From assembly GCA_013399115.1 (NCBI GenBank), contig VXAA01002186.1, positions 555,816 to 619,815 on the forward strand: 64,000 nt of DNA, in the 5' to 3' direction. The translations under genes and the position numbers were made by a program. Numbering within the stretch: the first letter of the stretch is position 1; each line of letters opens with the position of its first letter. Under the pieces are notes generated by a model. That model saw only the letters and a program-made list of their open reading frames with translations, ran no database searches and was not told the DNA's origin. Origin of the DNA: Anseranas semipalmata. Taxonomy: Eukaryota > Chordata > Aves > Anseriformes > Anseranatidae. Shown here piece by piece: positions 37,081-50,948 of this stretch.

Positions 37081-38748
37081 CATGCACTGGAAGAATTAAA
37101 GATTTGTGGGAACATCAAGAAGCCCTTCTATAAGAAGTATATAATCACTATACAGAAAGTAACCTTAAAAAAATAATAATAAATTCACTCCTCTGACTAG
37201 TTTTGACAGGTGATTTCATTCCACAGTTCTTCCATGCAAAGCAAAGGCTCTAGCCATAAACTCATTAGGCTGTTTGGGAAAATCGTTCATCTTCTCCCAT
37301 CCAGACAATTCTACTTTTCCAATTAAATATTAAGTTGGGACTGAGCATAGGAGAGATCAGTATTGATCTCTGAGTTGATGGGTTATCAGTCTCCAATATA
37401 ATAAAGAGGTCTCTGATATCCTGTGTACAAAGAGGGAAAGCTATTGGTAATTCCTTTAGAAATACTAAAGAACATCCTAATTTTTTTAAAAAATATTTTA
37501 TAAATTTAAATATTTTAAATGCAAAATAAGACTGATGATATAAGTTCAATTTTCCTCTACTTTTTTTCTTAGAAAAAAAGGAACATAATTACTTTGTAAC
37601 AAAATAATGAACATGAATAAGAACAAACACTACAACAAAAATAAGAATAAAATTAACTGAACTCCTCAAGCTTTCCACAATCACGTTGCAGTTAGTATTA
37701 GGTTGCAGTCTTTTGAAAGCTGTTTTGTTTTCTACCCAAACACCTATGAACTACTTGTGCGTAAGTTATGACTTACCTATGACTTCAGGTTTCTTGTTAT
37801 TTTTTAATCTTACTGTGCAACTTTACATAAGGAAGAGGTATGACTTCAGGATAAAAATCACAGAGGAGAGGCATCCATTTTTCCCCAAAGACCATTATGA
37901 TACCTGTCAGTGGCTACAGATAGACTATGTTATACATGGATCATTAACACATTAAGACATAATGACTCCTTTGAAACTATTCCCGACATGTTGATTTCTA
38001 CTGAAGAAACCCATCATGCACATTAATAGAATTGCCCAAGTCATTATACCTATAGACATATCGTTACTCAGACTCTTGACTACATGAGTAGATCATTAAA
38101 AAAACTTGAAGTAACAGTTCTGTAGTAAACTATTAACTCTGCTGTAATGTAAAGATAGCAGCAAGTAAAACCTCACTCTGCAAATGCTCACAGGACATAT
38201 TAAAGCTCAAGACCCCCTTAAGCTGTTCTCGTTGAGAACAAATGAAAGATAGTGATATGGAGATCAAAGAGGTTGGGGCTCAATATTAGAGATCTCACGG
38301 GTCAAAAAAAGCAGTGAGCACACAAGTTGTTATTGCTTGGGACTAGCCCAGCCATATACCTGTTCCTCCCCCACCCACATCTAATCAGTTATCTAACTCC
38401 TGTTAGTGCCCAACTTAGCCTAGAGCTTTCCAAGCTCTTGCCAGATGCAGGACAAGAAGCTGATTCTGGGGAAAGCAAGTGGCCAGGGTCAGTTACTGGT
38501 GCAGGAGGGAGCCAAGGAGAAAGAAGAAAATCTGGGGACTCACTTTGGTTTGTATGAATGAGGTTCTGGAGTAGGACACAGTTGGAGGGATAAAACGCTT
38601 TGGGGCAGGTTGAAGAGAAGGGTTAAGACCCATTCCTTCAGTTCAAACAGGCTGTACCCTACTTCCAAGGCTTTTTGAGCCCTACTTGGATCAACTGTAA
38701 AACCAAGGCTACAGAATTGTTTATCAAAACTACACATGCAGTAAATTA
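37081..38748. other. AT-rich DNA, no supported gene
   Basis: No coding exon, CR1 or LTR seen. A very AT-rich patch lies at 37480-37520. Confidence 0.5.
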
Positions 38749-39366
38749 GAATCATAGAATGGTTTGAGCGTGAAGCAACCTTAAAGATCATCCAATTCCA
38801 ACCCCCTGCCATGGGCAGGGACACCTCCCACTAGACCAGGTTGCCCAAAGCCCCATCCAACCTGGCCTTCAACACTTCCAGGAATGGGGCATCCACAGCT
38901 TCTCTGGGCAACCTGTTCCAGTGCCTCACCACCCTCTCAGTAAAGAATTTCTTCTGAATATCTAATCTAAACCTACCTTCTTTTAGTATAAAGCCATTAC
39001 CCCTTGTCCTATCCCTACACTCCCTGACAAAAGAGTCCCTCTCCAGCTTTCTTGTAGGCCCCCTTTAGGTCCTGGAAGGCTGCTATAAGGTCTCCCCAGA
39101 GCCTTCTGCCCTCCAGGCTGAACAACCCCAACTCTCTCAGCCTGTCTTCACAGGAGAGGTGCTCCAGCCCTCTGATCATCCTTGTGGCCCTCCCCTGGAC
39201 TCTAATACATCCATGTCCTTCTTGTGCAGGGGGCCCCAGAGCTGAACACTAAGTGCACACTGCCAGCTCATGTTGAGCTTCTCATGAACCAACACCCCTG
39301 TTCTCCTCAGGGCTACCCTCAATCCATTCTCTGCCCAGCCTGTATTCGTGCTTGGGATTGACCCAA
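38749..39366 (-). mobile_element. CR1 retrotransposon fragment
   Basis: Minus-strand CR1. On the plus strand it begins with the inverted 3' end (AATCATAGAATGGTTTGAG and TCCAATTCCAACCCCCTGCC). It continues through CTGGGCAACCTGTTCCAGTG and TCTCTCAGCCTGTCTTCACA to CTGCCCAGCCTGTATTCGTG near 39350. The coding frame is broken by indels. It is 5'-truncated at about 39366. Confidence 0.93.
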
Positions 39367-41514
39367 AATTAATAGTAGGCTAGCTTCATTTGTCTGCACT
39401 GCCTGTTCTAAGTCTTCAATCAGTGACTAAACGTAGTCTGTAGAAAGAGAGGTGTGAGGCTGAACTGAGTACACGCTCAGGAGAATTATAACAAAAATAT
39501 GTAGCAGGAAGGTTTTTTCATCATTTCCAAATGATGGATTTGTCCATTATGGAAAAATGATGGCTGCTTAATCAAACACATGAAAACTCACAGGACACAG
39601 AATGCTTGGTTCATATTTGAATGCCTACGTGGAAGCCACCACTTGCTTATCCCACTGTTCGGATTGCACTGTGCCGTTAAACAGCTCAATGCCAAACAAC
39701 TGAATTTTGGTGTCATAAAGGGTACTAAAAATTGGCTTTTGTTTTGGAAGGGGAGGGGAACAACAGAAGAGTTACCAGAGGGTAGGGAACCTCTGCAGTA
39801 GGAAGAAGAAAAAAAAAAAAATCACAACACACATACAAGAAAAAAAAAAAAACACTCAACATGCCCCCCACACCTCCTGAGTAACAGCTGCCAAATCATC
39901 CTACAACTGTTGAACAGAAATAACTTAAAGCCAAACAGCTGATGAGGCATATAATCTGCAGTCTTGAGGCTATTATCCAGAAATACCCACTGCTGTGCAT
40001 AGTTTAGTGCACATTAGTTTAAGCAATTTGTAGCAAAAGACAGATAGACTTGGTTAGTACCTCACTGTCTCCAGCAAGAAAGTGAGAAATACCATGAAAA
40101 TAAAGCTTTTTGTATAAAGGACCTGAATCTGATTCTGATTCACTCATGCTACTGAATTGGAGCACAAGGCCAGCAATGAAAACGACACCTGGAAGCTCAG
40201 CAAAATAAAGAACGCATTCAGTATAGGATACTGAAATCAACTTTATTGGACAACCTGATAAAAAGCAATTAATAAAAAAAAAAAATAACTCAGTGTGATC
40301 TGGGACTCAAGGAGCTACCAAAATTTAATGCAATCCTTCATAACTGCTTAGGAGTTAATAGTTTAAGATAGGTTCTCAAATTAAGTCATCATTAGTTTGT
40401 TTTTTTTTAAGAGCAATCTGTGCCCTGAATAAAGATTTTGATTTTTTTAATTTTCCTTAATCCATTCAAAGGCAGGAAGGATGATGTAAAAATTCAGTAT
40501 TCACATTGCATGTGCTGTATGAAGAATAATATTAAAATCTTCATACAAATCTAGAAAACAAAAAAAATGTAGAGGTTAGTGGCCAGTGGAATGCAAAAAG
40601 CTGCAAATAACTAAAATACCCTTTAATTTACTACTATCCCAGACTTACTGGATATGTATTGTCGTTTCCTTAAAAAATGCAACATGAACTGGCTGGGAAA
40701 GCTATCCCACTGGATATACAAACTATTTTCATTGTCTTGCTGTGGCAATGCTCAAGACAATATATGGCTATCCAACAGCAAATACAATGGGATGGAAATT
40801 ACATCCCCAAGTTTGCAACTGTAATATTATTTGGCAGTAAATTAAAGTCTACAGACAGCTACCAAACTATACAGTCTTCCTTCAGTTCCAAGTAAAAGAA
40901 CACACTGTGCAATTTCATTCATACCTTTCTTCTGGGAAAGAAACTTCAAACATTTTTTCAGTGTGAAGTTCAGACATTTTCAGTTAGTGTTGTATGATAG
41001 CCATAAAACTGTTTCACATGAATATCCAGATGCAATTTTACTACAATTAAATCCTATTTCACAGTTATCTCCTAGTCAGATATACTTTTGATGGTTTAAA
41101 CATATTCTAGGAAACCTAACCATGTTTCCATAGTTCCCTTGGATAGCCAAAGAAACCCTAGTAGACTTCATCAGTAGAAATATACTTAAGACATCTCTGA
41201 AACTCCCACCTAGGCAAAACAGTAATAAATAAAAACAAAAGAAAACCTAAGATCTCTAACCAATCCCAGAATAAAATGAAATTTGCTGGGTTAGATCAGC
41301 TGTTGTTGCCCCTTTGTTTACATTTAGGTTTCCTAAAAGGATTGAGATATACAACTCTGAAACAGCAGAGAATAGCCTGTTTTTCCATTCCATACCAAAG
41401 CTTTCTAGAACAAGAAATATCAACTGCCCACCTCCCTTAATTTAACATACTAAAAATCCAACAGAAAAAAAGGCATGCCTTCCTATAAATTAAAATTTAC
41501 CTTACTTGAAAGTG
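39367..41514. other. AT-rich DNA, no supported gene
   Basis: No gene or element seen apart from short poly-A tracts near 39810-39855. Confidence 0.5.
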
Positions 41515-41837
41515 TACAAATATCTGAAAGGAAGGTGTCAAGAAGATGGGGCCAGACCCTTTTCAGTGGTGCCCAGCGACAGGATTAGAGGCAACGGGCA
41601 CAAGCTGAAACACGGGAAGTTCCAGCTGAATATGAGAAACACTTTACTGTGAGGGAGGCAGAGCACTGGAACAGGTTGCCCAGAGAGGTCGTGGAGTCTC
41701 CTTCTCTGGAGATATTCAAAACCCAACTGGATGCGATCCTGTGCAATGTGCTCTGGGTGACCCTGCATGGCAGGGGGGTTGGATCAGACAGCCCCCAGAG
41801 GTCCCTTCCAACCTCAACCATTCTGTCATTTTGTGTG
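41515..41837 (+). mobile_element. CR1 retrotransposon 3' fragment
   Basis: Plus-strand CR1 of about 320 bp. It starts in the late coding region (TACAAATATCTGAAAGGAAG) and continues through GAGCACTGGAACAGGTTGCC and GTCGTGGAGTCTCCTTCTCT. It ends with the 3' untranslated region GAGGTCCCTTCCAACCTCAA and a slightly decayed terminal repeat (ATTCTGTCATTTTGTG). It is heavily 5'-truncated. A deletion in the AATATGAGAAACACTTTACTG stretch shortens the usual GAAAAACTTCTT block. Confidence 0.93.
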
Positions 41838-44800
41838 AAAGCTTATGCTAATGTATTTAAGCTTTGACTAATTTATATCTTTTTCCACTACTAGCCAAAG
41901 TGAAAACTGCAAATCTATCAAATTCCATGCAGTCTGGGAGATCATGCTGGAGTTTTGTATTTTACTATGAATCACTCCCCATAATTCTTAGCAGACAGGT
42001 ACATTCTCATCATACATTGCCAAAAACCCCATTATTGCATTTTGCTAATCATAAAATGAAAAATAGGCTTTTAATCAATGCAATTAATTCAATACTTTTG
42101 CACACACCATATATGTAGCCTGTTCCCGCAGACTAGTGTATTTTGTGGGTTTCACTGAAGGGTTTGTTTGTTAAATATATGAAGGTTGTGAACCAGAACT
42201 ATGTACACATAAGAGCACATGCTGCTACATTTCAAGTGTTCCCAAGTTATCTAGGTCTGGGTGAAGCCTAGTCATAGCCTAAGGGTTGGACTGGGTACAT
42301 TCCTGGTTCTGACCTTTTCCCAACAGCACTTTGTCTTTCAAAGAAAGGTGTCACTAAACATACACTGGCCCAAGACATCCCAACAGTGCCTCTATTACAA
42401 GCACAAACTAAAGAAATCTCAAGTGTCCCATTTTCTTGAAAAGAAAGCTGAGAAACAGAGGTCCTTAAAATAACTCCCTTCTTGAGGAACAAAATTCCAG
42501 AGCACTGAAAGCATCAAGAACTCAAGATGAGCCTTCTGCATGGTCAGCAATGCAGAACATTTTGGCCTGGGTAGACATTCAGGACACTCTTTGTCCTGGA
42601 AAAACAAAAAAAAAAACCAAACACACACAAACAAACCATGCACAGAAAGTGTTTCCTCCTCATTCATAATTTTGATTGTTTATAAAAGTACCTCTCATTA
42701 GAAAGTCAATAGAGTGGGCTGGGTATTCCCTCAGCTCAGAAAAAAAGAAAAAAGCATTTGAGAGAACATGCCTTCTAGGCAAAGTCTAGATTTGTTCTAG
42801 CAGCTCCAAAGATGCCCCCAGCTTGGATTTCACCTTTCACACAGCCTTGGCTAGACAAATTACATAGCCAACATATGTGGTGAAAACTCATCTAATCACC
42901 AAGAGTGGCAAAAATGAGAGCAGTAGGCCTGAAAGTTACCCTTACAGGCAAGTTTTCACTCAAGACATCAAACAAAGTTACAGTAACTTCAAACAGAAGT
43001 GGAATTTACCAGATAGCACAGTGTTAGGGGCTGCCACCAAAAGGGCTTACATTTATCCTAGACTGACCTAAATTTGAACTTGGTTGAACTTGAATTTACT
43101 TGGTCACATATGTTTTGAGAAACAACATGCCTGTAAAAGAAATTAAACATTTCAGAAAAACTTTAAGACATGGGATGCTGTTTTAGTTATTTATTCTAAT
43201 CCTTTAAAAACCACAGTCCTTTCACTGAATACTTGAGGTCTAGAAGAAATACAACTGTTAAGTTCTCTCCCTTAGGACCCATAATTTCTACTAGCCAGAC
43301 CTCCCTGACTTATCTGTTTAATGGCATGCAAGTAGGCACAACTTTGACCAAGAACCTGGGACACTGTCAGTACAATTTATAGTCTTACTAGACATTATTA
43401 TAGGTGGCCTGCTTAAATTCTTATAGTTTGCCACTTGTGAAGGACAAATTAATTCACTGTAATGTGATGATGAGAGGCCTATCAATCCATCTGGTACCAT
43501 TTCATTGTCATTGTGCCATCAAGCAAATGGGGCCCAAGAGATACTAATAAAGGTACCATACTTTGCTCACTGTTGGAATTTACTGGGGAAGATTTACAAA
43601 CACACAACAATACAGGGGGGAAGAGGGGACAGGGTTTCAGTGAATGTGGTGGCAGACAGCTGTTAGCTATAATTTTCTTCTAGTACTTTGGTTAAAGAAA
43701 TATCAAGAAGGATGTATTTGAAATGAAAGGATAACAAAGGAATTCAGACATACAGTTGGCACAGGATCATGCTGATGGAGGACAACTAGAAGACAGACCA
43801 ACCTGGAGCATCAAGAAGCCCCATTGTAATGCAATGGTACTACTACCTGGATGCATGTGATAGTCAAAGTTCTTCCAGAAAAGAAGAATGATGAAAACAT
43901 ACAAGTCCCATGTTTCTGCCTTTTCTACCACGTCAGGCCATCACTGGTGTTTCCTGTAGACACCAACTTCTTTTGCCTTCATCACCCACTGACATTGTAT
44001 ATCAATGCAACCATTTAGTTCAGTCAGAAGGACAGCAGCATAGTGCACTAATATCATGAGAAGCATGTACCAGGCCAAGACACTTAAGCCCATATGCATA
44101 GTAAAGCACTGAACAATGTTTTGCTAATTCTTGAGATTCCCACTTTGTAACATGACAGCAGATAAAACCCTTAAAGATGGAGAGTATCATAATTAATTCA
44201 ATATAGTAACACATTAAAGAACAATGTATCATTTAAAAACATTAAAATCTCTTCAGACAAGATACTAGTAATCAGTACAAGAAAAAATGAACATGAGAAG
44301 GGCAGAGAAAGCTAGACCACACATTTTTGCCTAAGCTAAGAGCATACAGAATTTGATTTTGGTTGCAGAAAAAAAAGTCTTATTAGATGCTCAGCAGAAA
44401 TAATTTTTTAACATAGTACAGCCTTTATCTTTTATAATTAAAAATACTCTTCCAGAACACTAGTAGATTTGATGAAACCATCACCTAAAGAATATTGGTA
44501 TTTTTAAAGTTAAGAGAACGAGATCTAATATTTGGCTTCCTCCTTAAAGAAAGATTTTATAAAAAAAAAAAAAAGGAATCTCAGGTGTTTCATACAAAAA
44601 AGTTTTAAAAGGTGTCCAAGGAAGCAGCTACAGATTTACTTACATTTGTGGTAAGTCTAAAGTTCAGAGCAAAGAGTCAGAGGCCATCAGAAATGGGCAG
44701 ACATGAGGGGAAACCTTCCCTGAAAACATGGCTACAAAGCATTCAGTCTAACAAGGCAGCAAAACACCTAACACAGCTATTTGTGGTCAAAGAAAACTGC

Positions 44801-47008
44801 TTCTATAGGGAGAACAAAATAAAATTATGTTCACATTTGACAAAAAGCTAACTTACTATCTTTACCTCAAGAAATAAAGTTGCCATATAATCTGAGGTAC
44901 AGAACATAATCTTCACGTGTTCCATCTGTGCATAAGGACAGAACCTGTTCTTCTAACTTTTCTTATTAGGCAATTTTATATTTACATAACAAATCCAAAG
45001 CAAAGCCAACAGATACGGACTTTTGTAAAGCAATTATATTGTAAAAACAAAAAACAAATTTAAAGCAACTCATGTTTTTTATCACTGTTACAATTTTTCT
45101 AAGAGAACCTATAAAAGCAGATCAGAGATCCCATTCCTTTCTGACTTGTACCAACTATCTGAGCAATTAAGACAGTAGAAGAGAACATAATTCTTTTTTC
45201 AGAATTAGTGACAGCTTATAAAAACTGAAGATAAGCGATACAGTGAAGATAACTGAGATACAGTGCATTGCACAGGAAGACAAACAGCGTGGATGCAAGC
45301 ATAGGAAAGCTGACCATCAGTATTACACTTTTGATTGTACCAATTCCTTAAGACAGTACTGGAGAAGGCCACTTCTGGGCTGTGAAGTGCTTTAGGCATG
45401 TTGGCTTGGCTTAGTGCAGTACCTTGTGAGACCTACTCAACAGCACGGATATCTCACTATGGCACAGTATAACGCCACACAGACATAGTGGCATGTGGCT
45501 CAGTGACACAGCAGTGTGACTCTGTTAATTTAATCTGTGTGGGTTAGAGAAAAGCAGACATAAAAGCTTTTGGTGATATACACCTCTCTGTGGAGGAGGA
45601 GTACAGAAAACAATGGATGAGTACACATTCAAAAATTTCCCAAAACCAAACATTATGCCTGTGTTTCAGCACATGTTCAGAGGAGCATTCCCAAGATCAC
45701 TGAGTCTAGCACCTACTTACTATCACAGAAAAGTCACATCTTAGTCCTTCCTCAAATGCACCAACCTTCAATTCTGAAGTAGTCACCCTTCTTGTCCTGT
45801 CACTAGTTAGGTTCCTGCTTCAGACACTTATCTCTTTAATGGCCAGAAGCCTGGATTTATTGACAGCCAAATTATTCTTATTCTAGGGTAACTTTGCTCT
45901 TCAGCCAGATAGTTTTCCCTACTTTCTCCACATGACCATTATAAACTATTCAGAGGCAGCATCGCATCATCACTTTCCCATAGCTTAGGTTCTCTAGCCT
46001 AAAGAAGCCCATTTTAGCCATATGCTTTTCTTCTCTTCCCCCTTGCAATTATCTCAAGTAAGGAGTAATGAAAATGACAGTTTTCTATAGCCTTGATAAG
46101 CGTGGATAAGTATTCACATTAGAGGACTAAAATGCCCCAGTAACTGGCTTATTAATAGAGGCATGAGCCACAGTCTCCACCCCAGCTGCCTACAGAGGTA
46201 GAGGGAATGTACATCAATTGCTCAAGCAGGTATAGAAATCAAAATTTAAGTAAGCAGACAAAACACACATATTCAAATAGGCGTAAAATTCAAAGACTAT
46301 ACCACCAGTAAGCTGGTACAGTGGCACCAGTAGTATGGACAGTAGGCAATGGTGAAAGCGTCCTTATTAAAAACAGGTGTTTGTAGGATATGAAATGCTG
46401 ATGTAGACTACTACACACATGTATCGTAAAAGCTAGTTACTCAGACATAGCTAGATAACTTGATCTCATCATCAATTATGCTATATTTAAAATAATGCCA
46501 TATAAAACATACAGTCTAGAGAAGGCCTTATGTACTTTTGTACTAATAAAGACAAAAATTGTCAGAGCATATGAATCCATTTGTTCATACAACATGTATC
46601 CTATAAAAGTAGAACTAGAGTAGTCGGACAAGTCAGTACAGAATAAACATAAAATGTAGTTAGCTGCATTTAGAAAACTTTCATTATATAATGAAAAAAA
46701 AAAAAAAAAAAAAAAGAAAACCTCACCCTCTTGAACACCAAAGCTGCATTTAAAATAAATGACATGCAGGCAAGAACAGAAAACTGGTCAGCTAGCTAAT
46801 TGCATCTACAAGCTCTAAAGAGAGAAATTATTTAATAAGTTATCAGTTATCATACAATACAGAAAGAATAGCCATTAAAAGCTGAAGCTAGTGATGTATT
46901 ACCATACTACCGCATATACTAATTTTTCATTTCTAACAAAGTTCAGCAGTCCTATTGCTCCTACCTTTTCCACAACACTGCAAAAGCACAACAGCTAACA
47001 AGAAATAC
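41838..47008. other. AT-rich DNA, no supported gene
   Basis: No supported gene. A 22-base poly-A lies at 46694-46715. The stretch 45690-46060 has a weak look of an ancient minus-strand LINE but is too diverged for me to call. Confidence 0.5.
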
Positions 47009-47095
47009 CTGAAAAAGTCTCCGAGTTTTTGTCATTTTCTACGATTTCTATTTTACCACTAGGTGGTGGTAGCTCAACACAGATCAGCTTCTCGT
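47009..47095 (-). other. Candidate coding exon, identity unknown
   Basis: On the minus strand a good acceptor (TTATGCTTATTTTAGCAG|ACGAG) and a good donor (TTTTTCAG|GTATTT) bound 87 bases. One frame is open, reading EKLICVELPPPSGKIEIVEN then DKNSETFS, with two bases before and one after (phases 2 and 1). The hydrophilic composition and three retained CpG dinucleotides make it more protein-like than chance frames nearby. I do not recognise the protein. It would be an internal exon of a minus-strand gene; the nearest same-strand candidate is 24167-24276. The exon also contains a CTCF-like motif, so conservation could have a regulatory reason instead. Confidence 0.35.
47056..47069 (+). promoter_or_regulatory. 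CTCF-like motif
   Basis: CCACTAGGTGGTGG matches the vertebrate CTCF core CCASYAGRKGGCRS at 13 of 14 positions by eye. It lies inside the candidate exon 47009-47095. Confidence 0.3.
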
Positions 47096-50000
47096 CTGCT
47101 AAAATAAGCATAAACTGCAATTGGACGGCACAATTTAACATTAAATTTAAACATGCCCTCTGTGCACTAAAAAGAGGAGCAATTCACCATTTTGACTGTA
47201 AAAACTGCTGTAGCATAGACTTACCCGCTCCAGTCACATCCTTCCACTAACTCCTTTCCTCATTAAAACATGGATAGCTTGAAAAAAAAAAAAAAAAAAA
47301 AACCTCTTCCTTCCTGGATCATTCACCGAAAAAGCCTTCCACCTTGCTTCTGGTTGAGGCATGTAGTCATTGGGTGATTTGCAGTCTTGTCTTAACAAAT
47401 GCTTCTAAAAATCATAGCAGTTCCACGCTTAAATCCTCTTTCCACAGCACTGCTTGTAAGGCGCTATTTGCAAGGCTGCTTCCACAAGTCCTTTTATAAA
47501 GGCCACAAAGGTAAGACTACCACATTTGCCTCAATCTCCTCTAGATTCCTTCAAATGGTGCCACCTGAGCACTTGAAATACAGCTCATTTAAAGAATACC
47601 CACATCACTACACTTTTCATCAGAATAAACCTTCACATCACAGCTTTCCTCACTCAGATAACTCAGCCACAAAACTCAATCAATCCCAAGTCCCACTACC
47701 CACAAGCAGCTGAACAAAGTTCAGCTGAAATCAATTCTCTCAAAAGGCTTGCCCTCCCGCAGGTACATTGGGCACACCTGTACCCTGTTATATTGCACGG
47801 CTTGCTTTGCGTGTGCATGGGATATCCAATCTAACTCTTACTGCAAAGACTAATCTACCCCCAGAACTTCTCTGTCCAGTTTCAAAAAACACCTTTTATG
47901 TGTTTGCTATAATAAAGATTTTGCATTTGCATGACACTACTTTTGCTTATAGTGTTCCTGCCTGATACCTTTTCAGTGATGTTTGTACCTGACTCCTACA
48001 ACACCCTCTGTATGGTGAGGCTGCATCTTCCAGCATGTTCCCTATAGCCCCTAAAATGGATTGTTTTCTTCAGTACTGGCACCTGTACGTGTTGGAGCCA
48101 CACTTGCTGAGCTCTAGGCATTTTAGAAACTGCATTAGGAGCTGCATCTGGATGCAGCCCAGCTACCAAAACCACAGCAAGTTGAAAACATGGAAAAAAT
48201 GCATGGCTTTTCTATTCTCATATTGCTTATGATGGTATCCATAATATATGACACCTCTGAAATACAATTATGCTTTTTCAATGAGTGTATACAAGTTAAA
48301 TTCATTTGTTTCTTTCCATGCTTCAATCTAAATAGCTGAAATCAGTTGGTTTTAATTACATTCACAAATATAATACTATAAAAAAGTTAAAGGAAAATGA
48401 GTAATGCAACAAAATGATAAAAAATATAAATCAACACTTCTACCTCCAGCATAATCATACTTTACTGCACCAGTGAGGACACTCAAAGCCTTATGACTGT
48501 GAAAGAGCAGTAATAAGACTGTTTGCTAGAATTTTGTACAGAAATTTATTAGTGGGGGGAGTTGCATGTCAAGGGCGAAGACAAAACAAATTACTGAAGA
48601 TAACTAGGCTACAGGGCCACGAGATGTCAGATAAACATTAAAGGGAAAACAAAGAAAAAGGATCGAGTGAGTTTGTATTACCTTTGTATTACACCAACCT
48701 TTGCTTGCATGTCTGCATTTAAGTTATATATTAACATAACATCTTTTCCATAAAACTTGTCTCTCTTTAACTTGCCCCTATTTGCTACCTTGTAGTTTAT
48801 AGCTCAGTGTGCATGAACACTTAGCTTGGAATAAACAGACTAAGTGTAATTTATGTCAAGAAAATAGGAAAGAAGGATATAACAGGTATATTAGCTAACA
48901 GCATGGCTTAAATAGGTTTTAAACTGAAGCTGAGAAATTTCTACTTAAACCACAAGTAATCCAACATGAAAAAAATCAATAGGAAGACAGAGATACAAAG
49001 CAGTAAAATACATGGACCGTTCCCCAAAAGTGATAGGCTTTCTCACTAGACTGTGAAAGATCCCATGCTGTTCTGAAGCCTGCATCAGACTGTCACCCTA
49101 CAGAGAGCATATAAGAATGATAAACTTATGAAAAAAGGGAAAACAAACCCAAATCCTTGATTAAATAACTTAATGTCCTTACTGTTTCCTCAGTCTTCTC
49201 TTTCTCAAGTAAACTGTAAAGTCTTTAACACTTCCCTGGCTGTTCCACCTTGCCCCAGGGTCCCAGCTGGGTGCTTCTTCCCTGACCCAGGATACAGAGC
49301 ATGAATTGTACAGTACTGGGGTGTCACAGCACCTACAGATTCTCAGACTTTCCACCTGGCTTCAGAAGTGGAATGAACATGGGCTCTAACCTAGCAGCAG
49401 CCCAAGAGCTCAGCCACAATTCTGTCCTGCAGCAAGGAATTCCATGGATTTATTATAGTTTGTATTAAAAAAAAAGAAAAAATTAGAAACACTCAACATA
49501 CTTCTGAACCATTCAGAACCTTGTCCAGTCTCTGCTACCTCTACTATCTCTTAGTAATACTCTGTATAGAAGAGATACTCAATCGTGTCAGGCTTCCCAG
49601 GCAAGATTTCCACACAGTTAACCATTTTCACTGGCCATGTTTCTGCTGCATTTTTATAGGGTCAGGTTTCAGGGAGGAAGGTTGTGTTGCTATCATTTTT
49701 TGTTACCACCTGCCGTGCTCCCTTCCTTCATTTCCAGAAGAGAAATAGGGGCTGAGTCTCATTCCTTCAGGCTGCAAGAAATATCACCTGCTTCTCTGGG
49801 TTGGTATGATATGGATTTTCTTCCACAGAATTAAACACACAGAACTGTCATTTAGTGTAAATCAGGAAACAATGAGGGCATTTTTAAACATTCCAAGCAC
49901 AAAGTAAAATCAATGTTTGAGTAATATTCTCAAATGCTGTTACCAAAAAAAACAAAACATAAGGGAAAATAATGATATCCTAGGGCACTGTCCTCAGTGA

Positions 50001-50426
50001 ACTACAAAGTATAAATAGCTCAGCTGAAAGCAGAACGAAAGTTGTTTTGTGCTATCATGCAACTGAGCCAAAAATAAAGCTTCTTTGGAATTGCTTTAGA
50101 GAATCTCATAATTCTTACAAATCTTAATAGCTTAATCTTTTCCTTTAACCTTTCTCTAGCTAGATAAAAGGAATTAAAATAAAGCTTCTAAGGGACAGAA
50201 TGTTTGGTATGTATTGTTGATAAACAGAAGAATACTAAGCCTTTGAATATTTCTTGACCCTTCCCATTGTATCCACCTAAAGATAGCATTTTTGTAGGTA
50301 TTACATAATTGAAATTTGAAGTAGAAAAGTTCTCTAGTATACATTTTCCTTAGACCATCTTTCCACAGTAATTCATGCAAAAAGCCAAGACTATGACATA
50401 AAAGATATACTTAAATATTTAAGGAG
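47096..50426. other. AT-rich DNA, no supported gene
   Basis: No CR1, LTR or convincing exon. A poly-A of 21 bases lies at 47282-47302. Confidence 0.5.
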
Positions 50427-50948
50427 AATCACCTCCCTTGACCTGCTAGCTGCACCTCTTTTGATGCAGCCCAGGATACAGTTGGCTTTCTGGGCAGCAA
50501 GTGCACACTGCCGGCTCATGTCAAGCTTTTCATCCACCAGTCCCCCCATGTCGTTTCTGCAGGGCTGCTCTCTATCCACTCATCGCCCAGCCTGTATTCA
50601 TGTTTGGGATTGCCCTGACCCAGATGCAGGACCTTGCACTTGGCCTTGTTGAACTTCATGAGGTTAATATGTGCCCACCTCTCAAGCCTGTCAAGGTCCC
50701 TCCGGATGTCATGCCTTCCCTCCAGCGTGTTGACTGCACCACACAGCTTGGTGTCATCAGCAAACCTGTTGAAGGTGCACTCCATCCCACTGTCTGTGTC
50801 ACCAACAAAGATACGAAATAGTGCTGGTCCCAATACAGAGTCCTAAGGGACACCACTTGTTATTGGTCTCCACCTGGACATCGAGCCGCTAACCACAACT
50901 CTTTGAGTGTGACCAAGCATCCAATTCTTTATTCACCCAGTGGTCCAT
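50427..50948 (-). mobile_element. CR1 fragment, part 1 (split by an LTR; 3' end missing)
   Basis: Minus-strand CR1 covering the reverse-transcriptase region around motif C. Read on the minus strand it includes [20 protein letters not shown], then the FADDTKL catalytic box and [19 protein letters not shown], ending near ATCACCTCCC at 50427. The frame is damaged near its end. Unlike the other CR1 copies here it lacks the whole 3' part, including the untranslated region and octamer repeats. At its other side (50948) it is interrupted by the solo LTR, and the same element resumes at 51887. Confidence 0.93.
50944..50948. repeat. Target site duplication, left copy (TCCAT)
   Basis: TCCAT directly before the LTR start. 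The identical 5 bases follow the LTR at 51887-51891. An uninterrupted CR1 would have only one copy here (GTGGTCCATCCATCAAAT). Confidence 0.85.

Noticed and set aside
45690..46060. Possible ancient minus-strand LINE (CCATAGCTTAGGTTCTCTAG and similar).
   Set aside because: Only one short stretch resembles an old CR1 consensus in my memory; the rest does not line up well enough to call.
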